Positions 7,874-15,800 of a stretch of 35,258 nt of DNA are shown one piece after another (the stretch's first letter is position 1; each line of letters begins with the position of its first letter). Below the pieces are notes generated by a model, which was given only the letters and a program-made list of their open reading frames with translations, was not told the DNA's origin and did no database searches. This DNA is from Caldithrix sp. (GTDB taxonomy: Bacteria > Zhuqueibacterota > Zhuqueibacteria > Oceanimicrobiales > Oceanimicrobiaceae), in assembly GCA_004356825.1 (NCBI GenBank), contig SMXC01000338.1, forward strand, positions 1-35,258. Direction: 5' to 3'. The position numbers were made by a program, and so were the translations under genes.

Positions 7874-8431
7874 ATGCCGACATCCATTGGCCATACACTA
7901 GCAGGGGTTTTTCTTAAAGAAACAAGGATATTTACCCCTGCTGAGACGGCTTTTAAATCGCTTCTAGTCTCGGTCATTTTAGCAAATCTGGCAGATATCG
8001 ATTTCTTGCCAGGACTCATCCTGGGGAATCCGAATCGTTTTCATCACGGGATTACTCACAGTCTCGGGGCAACTTTAGTGGTGGGTCTGGTATTCGGGTT
8101 TTATTTTTATGCGAAGAAAAATCAATTCTGGGCGCCTTTTGCTTTTTCGGGATTATTGTATTTATCTCATGTGGCTTTAGATTTTTTGACGGTAGACACA
8201 TCGCCGCCGCAAGGGGTGCCGATTTTCTGGCCTCTAAGCGGTGAATACTACCTGTCTCCAATTTCTGTGTTTTCAAGTGTGCACAAGGATTCTTTCAGCG
8301 CGACTTTTTTTCAGAGCTTGTTTGTCTCCGAAAATATCTGGACTGTTTTCCGCGAGATATTTATTTTGGGGCCGTTTGTTTTGCTGGTTTACCTGGTTAA
8401 GTTAATAAAAAATAAAATTCAGCCCGCTTAA
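7874..8431 (+). CDS. YdjM/DUF457-type membrane-bound metal-dependent hydrolase
   Basis: This 185-residue integral membrane protein starts at ATG 7874; the TTG at 7859 is in frame, but the family normally begins with the M-P-x-x-x-G-H pattern seen at 7874. Likely metal ligands are visible in the expected order: His7 in IGHTLAG, Asp41 and Asp43 in ADIDFLPG, the RFHHGITHS cluster (His57, His58, His62), and His99 with Asp103 in SHVALDFLT. The segment GVPIFWPLSGEYYLSPIS is also typical of the family. About four membrane helices are present. Family members are annotated as inner-membrane metal-dependent hydrolases, but their physiological substrate is largely unknown. It heads the gene run that continues with the DPM1-like glycosyltransferase nine bases downstream. 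Confidence 0.8.
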   Translation: MPTSIGHTLAGVFLKETRIFTPAETAFKSLLVSVILANLADIDFLPGLILGNPNRFHHGITHSLGATLVVGLVFGFYFYAKKNQFWAPFAFSGLLYLSHVALDFLTVDTSPPQGVPIFWPLSGEYYLSPISVFSSVHKDSFSATFFQSLFVSENIWTVFREIFILGPFVLLVYLVKLIKNKIQPA

Positions 8432-8440
8432 TTTTTTAGA

Positions 8441-9403
8441 ATGAAGAACAAAAAAACACTTGCGTATTCTGTTACAGTCCCGCTTATGAACGAAGAGGAG
8501 AATGTTGAGCTCCTTTATGACGGAATTGTTGAGGTTATGGACTTAATGGACGAGGCGTACGAAATCGTTTTCATTGATGACGGAAGTACAGACAAGACTT
8601 TCGAAATTATGCAAAGATTGCAGCGGAGGGATGAGAATATGAAAGTCATCAAGTTTAGAAGAAACTTCGGACAATCAGCTGCGATGGGTGCCGGTTTTGA
8701 GTATGCTTCGGGTAACATAGTTATAGCCATGGACGGGGATTTGCAAAACGATCCAAAAGATATTCCAAAACTGGTTTCGAAGCTGAAAGAAGGGTATGAC
8801 ATTGTCAGCGGCTGGCGCCAGAATCGCCAGGATAAGGTTATCATAAGAAAAATTCCTTCCAAAATCGCCAACGGCTTGATTAGACATTTTACTCAGGTGC
8901 CGATTCAGGATACTGGCTGTTCTTTAAAGGCTTATACAAAAGAAATCGTGAAGAAAATTCGGCTTTATGGCGAGTTGCACCGATTTATTCCTGCTCTGGC
9001 AAGAATTGAAGGGGCAAGGATCGGTGAGGTTCCCGTCAACCATCATGCCCGTCAATTCGGAAGTTCTAAGTATAATATCACCCGAACCTTAAAAGTCATA
9101 ATGGACTTAACGACCCTGAATTTGTTCCTGAAATATTTAAGAAATCCGATGCATTTTTTTGGAACAATCGGGATTGTATTCAATCTGTTCGGAGTGATTA
9201 CGCTGCTGTACATGTTTTTTTCTATTCTGGTGTTGCGTAACACTCTGGAAGAAGTCAACGTTCTGCTGTCGACAGCTTTTATATTTATTGCAGGTGGTTT
9301 TCAGTCGTTGTTTTTTGGTTTGTTGGCTAATCTGGTAGTTAAAACCGGCGACCGGAAAAGTATTGGGACGGTTGAAAATGGGTCTGGGGAAAAATTGAAC
9401 TAA
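8441..9403 (+). CDS. Polyprenyl-phosphate glycosyltransferase (DPM1/GtrB-like GT2)
   Basis: This 320-residue protein has an N-terminal GT2 domain and two C-terminal membrane helices. Visible motifs are VPLMNEEEN at the first strand, FIDDGSTDKT with Asp46 and Asp47, the metal-binding DGD (98-100) in AMDGDLQNDP, and HHARQFGSSKYN near 201-212, which corresponds to the acceptor-loop motif of this family. The two hydrophobic segments (about 238-262 and 275-300) place the active site at the inner membrane face. Known relatives transfer a sugar from a nucleotide donor to polyprenyl phosphate, and such lipid-linked sugars are the donors for GT39-type enzymes, two of which are in this window (12661-14220, 19283-20575). 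The gene directly downstream is a paralog that lacks the DGD motif. Confidence 0.88.
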   Translation: MKNKKTLAYSVTVPLMNEEENVELLYDGIVEVMDLMDEAYEIVFIDDGSTDKTFEIMQRLQRRDENMKVIKFRRNFGQSAAMGAGFEYASGNIVIAMDGDLQNDPKDIPKLVSKLKEGYDIVSGWRQNRQDKVIIRKIPSKIANGLIRHFTQVPIQDTGCSLKAYTKEIVKKIRLYGELHRFIPALARIEGARIGEVPVNHHARQFGSSKYNITRTLKVIMDLTTLNLFLKYLRNPMHFFGTIGIVFNLFGVITLLYMFFSILVLRNTLEEVNVLLSTAFIFIAGGFQSLFFGLLANLVVKTGDRKSIGTVENGSGEKLN

Positions 9404-9417
9404 ACAAGGTTGCTCTG

Positions 9418-10416
9418 ATGGAAACACCAATTGTAAGTGAAGCAGAAACACTCGTGACCAACTTGGTCGAGGAAACAAAATTAATTAAGAAAAAAATGAC
9501 TGTTATCGTCGCGGTTCAAAATTTTGAGGAATCACTCGACGAAACGTATTTGTCTTTGAAGCAGAATCTGGAACCGCTTGACCACTCTTTGGAAATTGTA
9601 TTCGTCGATGATGGCAGCTCCGATAAAACCTGGGATCATTTGCGGGCGATTTCGGAGAAGGACGCGGCCGTCAAAGCCATTCGTCTCCGGGCCGACAGTG
9701 GAGAGGCCGCAGCATTTGACGCCGGGTTGAAAAATTCCGACGGTGATAAGATTATTTTCATGAGCAGCCGCAAGCGAATCGACCCCGCGGGACTCCCCAA
9801 CCTTCTAAATAAGTTAGATCAGGGATTCCATCTGGTTATTGGGTGGCGCCACCATCGCGCGGACTCAAAACTGAATCAAGTTATTTCCAAAGGCTTTAAC
9901 TGGCTGGTAAAGAAACTCTACCGGGTGAAGCTAAATGACGTCAACAGCGGAGTTTTTGTCGCCAAACGTGAAATTTTTGAAGAGGTGCCCATTTACGGCG
10001 ATATGAATATCTTTGTGCCGGTGTTGGCGGCGCGAAAGGGCTTTAAGGTCGGCGAAGAAAAAATCGGCCAACTCACCGGTTCCTTTCGACAATCGAAATT
10101 TATTTCTGAGTATATCCAACGTATCCTGGATGTCATAACAGTTATTTTTTTAATGAATTACTCGAAGAGACCTCTGCATTTTCTCGGTTTTCTCGGCTTC
10201 ATTTTTACCTTTGCAGGTGTATTTATAAATCTGTATCTTTTTATTGATCGAATGACTGGAGTGGAGGGCATCGCGGGCCGGCCTATGTTGTTGCTCGGAG
10301 CTTTGCTGCTGGTCATCGGAATTCAAATGATATCTATCGGTTTGATTGGGGAAATTATTATTTTCACGCACGCGCACGATTTAAAAGAATATTCGATAGA
10401 GGAGATTTTGGAGTAG
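9418..10416 (+). CDS. GT2 paralog without the DxD motif (probable pseudo-glycosyltransferase)
   Basis: This 332-residue protein aligns throughout with the product of 8441-9403: a GT2 fold with VFVDDGSSDKTW (61-72), an IGWRHHRAD segment matching SGWRQNRQD, and two C-terminal membrane helices (about 255-276 and 288-316). Where the neighbour has MDGDLQNDP, this one reads MSSRKRIDP (115-123), so both Asp residues of the metal-binding DxD are replaced, and the acceptor-loop motif is altered to TGSFRQSKF (220-228). It also has an N-terminal extension of about 27 residues. The frame is intact and 332 codons long, so it is maintained, not decaying. It probably lost catalysis and may be a partner or regulator of the active enzyme; an active enzyme with unusual metal use is the alternative. 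The start ATG is 14 bases after the upstream stop. Confidence 0.8.
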   Translation: METPIVSEAETLVTNLVEETKLIKKKMTVIVAVQNFEESLDETYLSLKQNLEPLDHSLEIVFVDDGSSDKTWDHLRAISEKDAAVKAIRLRADSGEAAAFDAGLKNSDGDKIIFMSSRKRIDPAGLPNLLNKLDQGFHLVIGWRHHRADSKLNQVISKGFNWLVKKLYRVKLNDVNSGVFVAKREIFEEVPIYGDMNIFVPVLAARKGFKVGEEKIGQLTGSFRQSKFISEYIQRILDVITVIFLMNYSKRPLHFLGFLGFIFTFAGVFINLYLFIDRMTGVEGIAGRPMLLLGALLLVIGIQMISIGLIGEIIIFTHAHDLKEYSIEEILE

Positions 10417-10468
10417 ACTGATTAATTCTTAAACTTGGCTGAAGGGTCACTTAAACTTAAAAAGGCTT

Positions 10469-11617
10469 ATGAAAATAGCGATTATGGGAATCCGGGGTAT
10501 CCCGGCGAATTATGGTGGATTCGAAACTTTTGCAGAGCATTTGGCACCGCTTCTAGTTGAAAAAGGACACGATGTAACTGTTTACGGCCGCTCCAAAAAC
10601 ATTACTTACAAAGACGAGTACTATAAAGGGGTCAGACTTGTCATTCTGCCTACCATTACACATAAATACCTCGACACTGTGGTGCATACTTTTCTATGTG
10701 GTTTGCACTCACTGAAAGAGAAATTTGACGTTATTTTAATGTGCAACAGTGCAAACAGCATCTTCGCATTTATCCCAAGGTTAACCGGTCAAAAGATTGC
10801 GTTAAACGTGGACGGTCTCGAGTGGCAGCGTGCAAAATGGAACAAGTTGGGGCAGTGGTATTATAAACTAGCAGAATTTATTGCAACCTTCTCGCCCAAT
10901 GTCGTCGTCACGGACGCCAAAATCATACAGAATTATTATCTACAGAAGTATAATAAGAAATCTACTTACATTCCTTATGGTTCCCCGGTTGAAAAGGTAG
11001 ACACCAAAGACGCGCTTGAGCAGTTTGGTGTCAAACCGGGTGAATATATCCTCTATGTGAGCCGCCTCGAACCTGAGAACAACGCCCATTTGGTGACTAA
11101 AGCTTTTGAGAGTGTTAAAACAGATTTGAAATTGGTAGTTGTCGGGGATGCCCCTTATAGTACTGAATATATTCAGGAATTAAAAAGTACAAAAGACCCG
11201 AGAATTATCTTTACCGGGTACGTCTTCGGGAGCGGTTATCGGGAGTTTCAGTCAAATGCGTATTTTTATGTTCAGGCAACGGAGGTAGGCGGGACACACC
11301 CGGCCTTGCTGGAAGCTATGGGACACGGCAATTGTGTTCTCGGCAATGATGTTCCTGAACACCACGAAGTCTTAGCAAATGCAGGTGTTTATTTTAATAC
11401 CGAGGAGCCGGACAATTTAAAAAACCAGATGCAGTACCTTTTAGATAATCCGGACATCGTTGAAGAGAAAAAAAAGTTAGCGCTCGAAAGAGTTCAGCAA
11501 AATTACACTTGGGGAAAAGTTGCTGCTGATTATGAGACGTTGTTTTACAAAATGGTTGGTGGAAAAGTGAGGGTAGCTCAGGAAAAAAGTGTGGAGCAGG
11601 TTTTTGAGCAAGTCTAA
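10469..11617 (+). CDS. GT4 glycosyltransferase with DUF1972 N-domain (rhamnosyltransferase WchF-like)
   Basis: The 382-residue cytosolic protein begins with IMGIRGIPANYGGFETFAEH, the hallmark of the DUF1972 acceptor domain found in capsule rhamnosyltransferases such as WchF. The C-terminal half is a GT-B donor domain: YILYVSRLEPENN at its first strand, FTGYVFGSG, and TEVGGTHPALLEAMGHG carrying the Glu of the retaining GT4 E-x7-E region. Known members add rhamnose or another deoxyhexose to a lipid-linked primer sugar; here the sugar is not certain. There is an AAAGG at 10461-10465 just before the start. The 3' end overlaps the GTG start proposed for the next gene. Confidence 0.82.
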   Translation: MKIAIMGIRGIPANYGGFETFAEHLAPLLVEKGHDVTVYGRSKNITYKDEYYKGVRLVILPTITHKYLDTVVHTFLCGLHSLKEKFDVILMCNSANSIFAFIPRLTGQKIALNVDGLEWQRAKWNKLGQWYYKLAEFIATFSPNVVVTDAKIIQNYYLQKYNKKSTYIPYGSPVEKVDTKDALEQFGVKPGEYILYVSRLEPENNAHLVTKAFESVKTDLKLVVVGDAPYSTEYIQELKSTKDPRIIFTGYVFGSGYREFQSNAYFYVQATEVGGTHPALLEAMGHGNCVLGNDVPEHHEVLANAGVYFNTEEPDNLKNQMQYLLDNPDIVEEKKKLALERVQQNYTWGKVAADYETLFYKMVGGKVRVAQEKSVEQVFEQV

Positions 11618-12314
11618 AGGCCTTATCATTATACCGGCATTTAACGAAGAAAACAACATTGGCACTATAATAAAGGAAATTCAGAATTGCCGCATCAATT
11701 TTGATGTCTTAATTATTGACGATGGTTCAACAGATGCAACTGCTGAAGTTGCTCGCTCACATGATGTTCCAGTGGTCTCCCTCCCTTTTAACTTAGGAAT
11801 TGGAGGCGCGGTTCAGACAGGGTTCAAGTTTGCATTGAGAAACGGGTATAATTATGCGATTCAAGTCGACGCTGATGGGCAGCATAATCCTTCTGAAATC
11901 GAGAAATTGTTTGAGCCGCTAAAGGAGGGAGAATTCGACGTTGTTATTGGCTCCAGGTATCTTGATAAAAATGACTATCAAACAACATTTTTTAGACGCG
12001 TCGGCGCGGTCATTTTTATGGGATTGAATTTCTTAACAACCGGTCAAAAAATCAAAGATAACACATCCGGTTTTCGGTGCTACAATCGCAGGACAATCGA
12101 ATTCCTTTCGAAAACTTATCCTGATGATTATCCGGAAGTTGAAGCTATAGCGGTTCTTGGAAAGAATGGTTTTAGAATTAAGGAAATCCCGGTTAGGATG
12201 AGATCAAGGCATTCGGGAAGTTCTTCAATAACCAATTTGAAATCAATTTACTATATGATTAAAGTATCTTTGGCGATTTTAATTAATGTGTTTCGAAGTA
12301 AGGAAATGAAATAA
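11589..12314 (+). CDS. GT2 glycosyltransferase (polyprenyl-phosphate sugar synthase-like)
   Basis: The catalytic domain starts with GLIIIPAFNEENNIG, then LIIDDGSTDAT, the metal motif in QVDADGQHNP, and the family's C-terminal pattern in RMRSRHSGSSSI. There is one C-terminal hydrophobic segment. Two starts are plausible: GTG 11589 with AGGA at 11580-11583, giving 241 residues, or TTG 11604 behind GGAG at 11593-11596, giving 236; both overlap the end of the DUF1972 gene. It is followed after 9 bases by a DUF2304 protein. That pairing is common for GT2 genes of this kind, and the DUF2304 protein may supply extra membrane helices to the enzyme. Confidence 0.82.
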   Translation: MWSRFLSKSKGLIIIPAFNEENNIGTIIKEIQNCRINFDVLIIDDGSTDATAEVARSHDVPVVSLPFNLGIGGAVQTGFKFALRNGYNYAIQVDADGQHNPSEIEKLFEPLKEGEFDVVIGSRYLDKNDYQTTFFRRVGAVIFMGLNFLTTGQKIKDNTSGFRCYNRRTIEFLSKTYPDDYPEVEAIAVLGKNGFRIKEIPVRMRSRHSGSSSITNLKSIYYMIKVSLAILINVFRSKEMK

Positions 12315-12323
12315 GAGGGAGAA

Positions 12324-12725
12324 ATGGAGCGCATTCAGGTATTTGCAATTTTAGCAAGTGCAGCTGTTTGTATCGTCATTGTTGAACTGGTAAGAAAAAA
12401 GAAGTTAATGGAAAAATATTCGTTAATTTGGATATTTTCCACCGTGATCTTAATTACGCTTTCACTTTGGCGCAACTTTTTAGAACGGCTTGCTGATTTT
12501 CTCGGCATTTATTACGCGCCTACGGCTCTTTTTATCGTTTTATCTTTTTGCGGTTTGGGTCTTTTGATTCATTTTTCGATTGCAATCTCCACGCTAACGG
12601 AGCAAAATAAAATACTGGCTCAGGAAGTTGCTCTTTTAAAAAATGAAGTCCAGACCATAAATGAAAGCGAGGCTCCTGAATCAAAAAATGTTAGATACAA
12701 AAGAACATCCAACGAGCAGGAATGA
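12324..12725 (+). CDS. DUF2304 membrane protein
   Basis: The 133-residue product has three hydrophobic segments (about residues 3-21, 34-50 and 62-90), with the charged loop RKKKLMEKYSLIW between the first two that is characteristic of DUF2304. A C-terminal stretch, TLTEQNKILAQEVALLKNEV, has leucines and isoleucines spaced as in a short coiled coil. A good ribosome site (GGGAG) precedes ATG 12324. The family is often encoded directly after a DPM1-like GT2 gene, as here, and is presumed to assist it in the membrane; no activity is known. Its last 65 bases overlap the longest form of the next open frame. Confidence 0.8.
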   Translation: MERIQVFAILASAAVCIVIVELVRKKKLMEKYSLIWIFSTVILITLSLWRNFLERLADFLGIYYAPTALFIVLSFCGLGLLIHFSIAISTLTEQNKILAQEVALLKNEVQTINESEAPESKNVRYKRTSNEQE

Positions 12726-14220
12726 GAAGAACTGGCAAAATAGCCAAGGGATGGAATATTGCATTCTAGCAGTAATTACCATCGCGGCTGCGCTGCTTAG
12801 ATTCTATAAGCTTGGCGCGTGGAGCTATTGGATAGATGAATATTATTCGCTGGAATCATCTCTCAGACCCTATTTGCAGAATTTGAGTAAGCCGTTCTGG
12901 CTCATCACCAAGACGTCCATAGATATTTTTGGCGTCAGCGCAATTTCTTTAAGATTGCCGCCATTTGTTTTCGGAGTTTTGGCAATTGTCGCGTTGTACT
13001 TTCCGTTCAAAGCTGTTTTTGGCCGGCGGGTCGCGTTACTGAGCGCCTTCTTTATGGCGATTTCCCCTTGGCATATTTATCTTTCACAACTCGCGCGGTG
13101 GTATACGTTGCTATTACTTGTTAGCACTGCCGCTTTGCTCTCTTTTTATTTTTTTATTGAACGCAATTCATTTAAATATCTCATTCTGTCAATCGTAATG
13201 TTTTTGTTTGCTTTCATGCTTCATTTGACTGCAGGATTTATCGTTTTAATTGGAGTCACCTACTTGTTTTTCCTGTCTCGAATAAAAAAAATGCAGCCGG
13301 AGAAATTTGATACCAAGAAAATAAATATCCTTTTTATCGTTTTGATTCTAGGTGCCATCGTATTAATGCCCAAGTTCCTTGAGTTTGTGAAAGTTTGGAA
13401 TGAGATTCAGTTAAGGGATGGCTATTGGGGAACCACGCCGGTAAACTTTGCCTCAAAAGTTCTATATCACCTGACCCCAACGATGGGCTTTGCGGCAGTG
13501 CTTGGGCTAATCCTTTTACTGTTTTCAGGGGGCAGAAAGGGATTGTTTATTTCGATTTTCGGTGTGCTCCCCGGCGCTCTGCTGATTTTAGCAGCACTGT
13601 TAAAAACCAACATCAGCACTAAATATATATTCTTTACACTACCTGCCTTATTATTGGGAGCTAGCTTTTTGTGCGTCTACGTGATTGATCAAACTGAAAA
13701 GTATAAGGGTATTATTGCAGTCGCCGTTATTGGGTTAGTAGCGATTCCTTCACTAAAAACAGACTTTTTATATTTCTCCAGCGGTTACGGCAACCGCGAT
13801 CGATTAACGGAGGCTGTTCAACATATTCAGCAAAAATGGCATCCGAATGATCAGATTTTCCCGCTTTATTTTTTCCCTAACTCTGAGAGGGCTCAAGATT
13901 ATTTAAAAACGACCGCTGAATTAATTGATTTTCAAATAACAGATGAACAAATTCTGTTTCCTGAAACGCCTGCAGAGCTTGACCAGGAAAGAAGAATTTG
14001 GGTGGTCACCATAGGTAAACCTTTGCCGCCTAATTCAACCGGATTTTATGAGTGGGTCTCACTGAGGACAAATATGGTAGCAGAGTTTAAGGCAAATAAA
14101 GGACCGAAGGATAATACGGTACGAATCTATTTGCAGCGTCCTTTAAAGAACGATCGGGGAATTAATAAAACGGCTTTTGATTCTTCAAGACATAAAACAT
14201 TGGATATAAGGGAGTATTGA
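12661..14220 (+). CDS. GT39/ArnT-like integral membrane glycosyltransferase
   Basis: The protein has about ten membrane helices and ends in a soluble extracytoplasmic domain. The first loop after helix 1 holds WIDEYYSLESS (57-67), where Asp59 and Glu60 match the acidic pair of protein-O-mannosyltransferase and ArnT-type enzymes, which take sugar from a polyprenyl-phosphate donor at the outer membrane face. SPWHIYLSQLARWYTLLLL is also typical of the family. The start is unclear: ATG 12661 overlaps the DUF2304 gene by 65 bases, and ATG 12688 or 12751 would also keep the first helix intact; none has a strong ribosome site. The donor may be made by the neighbouring GT2 enzymes. Acceptor unknown. 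Confidence 0.8.
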   Translation: MKARLLNQKMLDTKEHPTSRNEKNWQNSQGMEYCILAVITIAAALLRFYKLGAWSYWIDEYYSLESSLRPYLQNLSKPFWLITKTSIDIFGVSAISLRLPPFVFGVLAIVALYFPFKAVFGRRVALLSAFFMAISPWHIYLSQLARWYTLLLLVSTAALLSFYFFIERNSFKYLILSIVMFLFAFMLHLTAGFIVLIGVTYLFFLSRIKKMQPEKFDTKKINILFIVLILGAIVLMPKFLEFVKVWNEIQLRDGYWGTTPVNFASKVLYHLTPTMGFAAVLGLILLLFSGGRKGLFISIFGVLPGALLILAALLKTNISTKYIFFTLPALLLGASFLCVYVIDQTEKYKGIIAVAVIGLVAIPSLKTDFLYFSSGYGNRDRLTEAVQHIQQKWHPNDQIFPLYFFPNSERAQDYLKTTAELIDFQITDEQILFPETPAELDQERRIWVVTIGKPLPPNSTGFYEWVSLRTNMVAEFKANKGPKDNTVRIYLQRPLKNDRGINKTAFDSSRHKTLDIREY

Positions 14221-14222
14221 CG

Positions 14223-15095
14223 ATGCAAAATTTAACAGTGGTCATTCCAGCGTACAACGAAGAGCACGGGTTGACCAAAGTCCTGCCTGAGTTGAGCAAA
14301 AACCTTGAAAACGGCTGGGAAGTTATTGTCGTCGATGACGGCTCTACTGATAGAACCGCCGAGATTGTTAAAGGATTCAAGAAAATCCGGCTCGTAAAGC
14401 ACCCTTATAATAAAGGATACGGCGCCGCCTTAAAAACCGGAATAAGGGCGGCAAAGAATGAAACTATTCTTTTAATGGACAGCGATGGACAGCATTCTAT
14501 AAAAGATTTTCATCGGATCATCAAAAAATTTGGGGAAGAAGATTATGATCTGGTGATCGGCGCACGTTCCTCTGAAGCCTATCAAGTCAAAAGCAGAGTT
14601 CCAGGCAAGTTTTTGTTAACCAAAACAGCCGAATACCTGATGGGGACAAAGATAAAAGATTTGAACTCGGGTTTACGGATATTCAAAAAAAGCAAAGTGG
14701 TGCCGTTTTTTAATATTCTGCCAAACAGCTTTTCGTTTTCGACAACTTCAACGCTTGCCTTTTTAAAGGAAGCGTACAATGTCGTATATATTGACATCGA
14801 GACCGAGAAAAGAGAAGGCAGAAAAAGCTCTGTTAAATTTGCCAGAGATGGTTCCCGGACTTTACTGCTGATTACACGCGTTGTTATGTTGTTTAATCCT
14901 CTGAAGATTTTTTTTCCGGTTTCAGTTTTAACTTTTGCGCTTGGGGTGCTTTGGGGATTATACGGCGTTGTCATTTTCCAACGTATACCAAACAGTTCAG
15001 TGATTTTGATGGTCTTTGGTATGTTCCTTTTCTTTTTTGGCATGCTGGCTGATCAAACCTCCTCGATTCGGAGACAGATTCATGTATCAGAATAA
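14223..15095 (+). CDS. GT2 glycosyltransferase with two C-terminal helices (DPM1-like)
   Basis: I place the start at ATG 14223, 8 bases after AAGGGAG (14208-14214) and 2 bases after the preceding stop; an in-frame TTG at 14217 is less likely. The 290-residue product shows VVIPAYNEEHGL, VVDDGSTDRT, LLMDSDGQH as the DxD, and KREGRKSSVKF as the acceptor-loop region. It ends in two hydrophobic segments near residues 225-246 and 258-278. This is another cytoplasm-facing enzyme that probably charges polyprenyl phosphate with a sugar. Its last 14 bases overlap the methyltransferase gene. Confidence 0.85.
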   Translation: MQNLTVVIPAYNEEHGLTKVLPELSKNLENGWEVIVVDDGSTDRTAEIVKGFKKIRLVKHPYNKGYGAALKTGIRAAKNETILLMDSDGQHSIKDFHRIIKKFGEEDYDLVIGARSSEAYQVKSRVPGKFLLTKTAEYLMGTKIKDLNSGLRIFKKSKVVPFFNILPNSFSFSTTSTLAFLKEAYNVVYIDIETEKREGRKSSVKFARDGSRTLLLITRVVMLFNPLKIFFPVSVLTFALGVLWGLYGVVIFQRIPNSSVILMVFGMFLFFFGMLADQTSSIRRQIHVSE

Positions 15096-15798
15096 GTTCT
15101 CTGAAATCGAAGTTCGGCAATTCTGGGATAAAGTGAGCGAGATCTACGATGTCGCCAATGACGACATTGGCGATGCTCATTATCAGCGATTTAAATTCGC
15201 TATAAACTATATCCCGAAAAAAGGTCCTTTAAATTTACTTAATGTTTGGAGCCGAACCGGAAATGCGAACACTTTTCTTTTAAAGCATAATCCAGAGATC
15301 AAAGTTTTTAATGCTGAGGTTTCTCATAAGTTAATGCAGATTGGCTTGAGGAAGCAGAAATACAAAACAAAAAAAATATCACAGGTCAGGCTGGACATTC
15401 TGCCTTATAAAGAGGACAGTTTTGATGCTGTATTGTCATTGGAAACCCTCGAGCATTGTTCGCAGCCTCTGTTGTTCTTGCAGGAATTAAGAAGAGTGTT
15501 GAAAAAGGATGGTGTGTTGGTCATGAGTCTGCCGCCGGCGACGGCAGAGTTTGCCCTGCGCCTCTATGATCTTTTTTGTCTCAATCATGGCGAAGGACCG
15601 CATCGATTCCTTCCTTCCCGGAAAGTAAAGAAGCTCTTGAGGGCGGCTGGATTTGATTTGTTGAAACACAAGGGAACACTCCTGATACCGGTAGGACCTG
15701 AGAAGTTGAAAGCGCTTGGTGAAAAGGCGATAGATAAATTTCAAAACACGTTTCTTTCCGAATTCGGAATCCGACAATTTTATATTTCGAGGGCGTAG
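15082..15798 (+). CDS. Class I SAM-dependent methyltransferase with an altered motif I
   Basis: The start at ATG 15082 is supported by GGAG at 15070-15073. The 238-residue protein has the Methyltransf_11 layout: a first strand at 52-60, a strand and acidic turn at VRLDILPYKEDSFDAVLSL (102-120), and LETLEHCSQPLLFLQELRRVLKKDG (120-144). The glycine-rich SAM loop, normally D-x-G-x-G-x-G, reads LNVWSRTG (53-60): Asp is Asn, and only the last Gly is kept. Such a loop may still bind SAM in this subfamily or may mean loss of activity; I cannot tell. The likely substrate is a sugar or lipid-linked sugar of this locus. It overlaps the GT2 gene upstream by 14 bases and is 2 bases from the FrhB-like gene. 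Confidence 0.75.
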   Translation: MYQNKFSEIEVRQFWDKVSEIYDVANDDIGDAHYQRFKFAINYIPKKGPLNLLNVWSRTGNANTFLLKHNPEIKVFNAEVSHKLMQIGLRKQKYKTKKISQVRLDILPYKEDSFDAVLSLETLEHCSQPLLFLQELRRVLKKDGVLVMSLPPATAEFALRLYDLFCLNHGEGPHRFLPSRKVKKLLRAAGFDLLKHKGTLLIPVGPEKLKALGEKAIDKFQNTFLSEFGIRQFYISRA

Positions 15799-15800
15799 CG

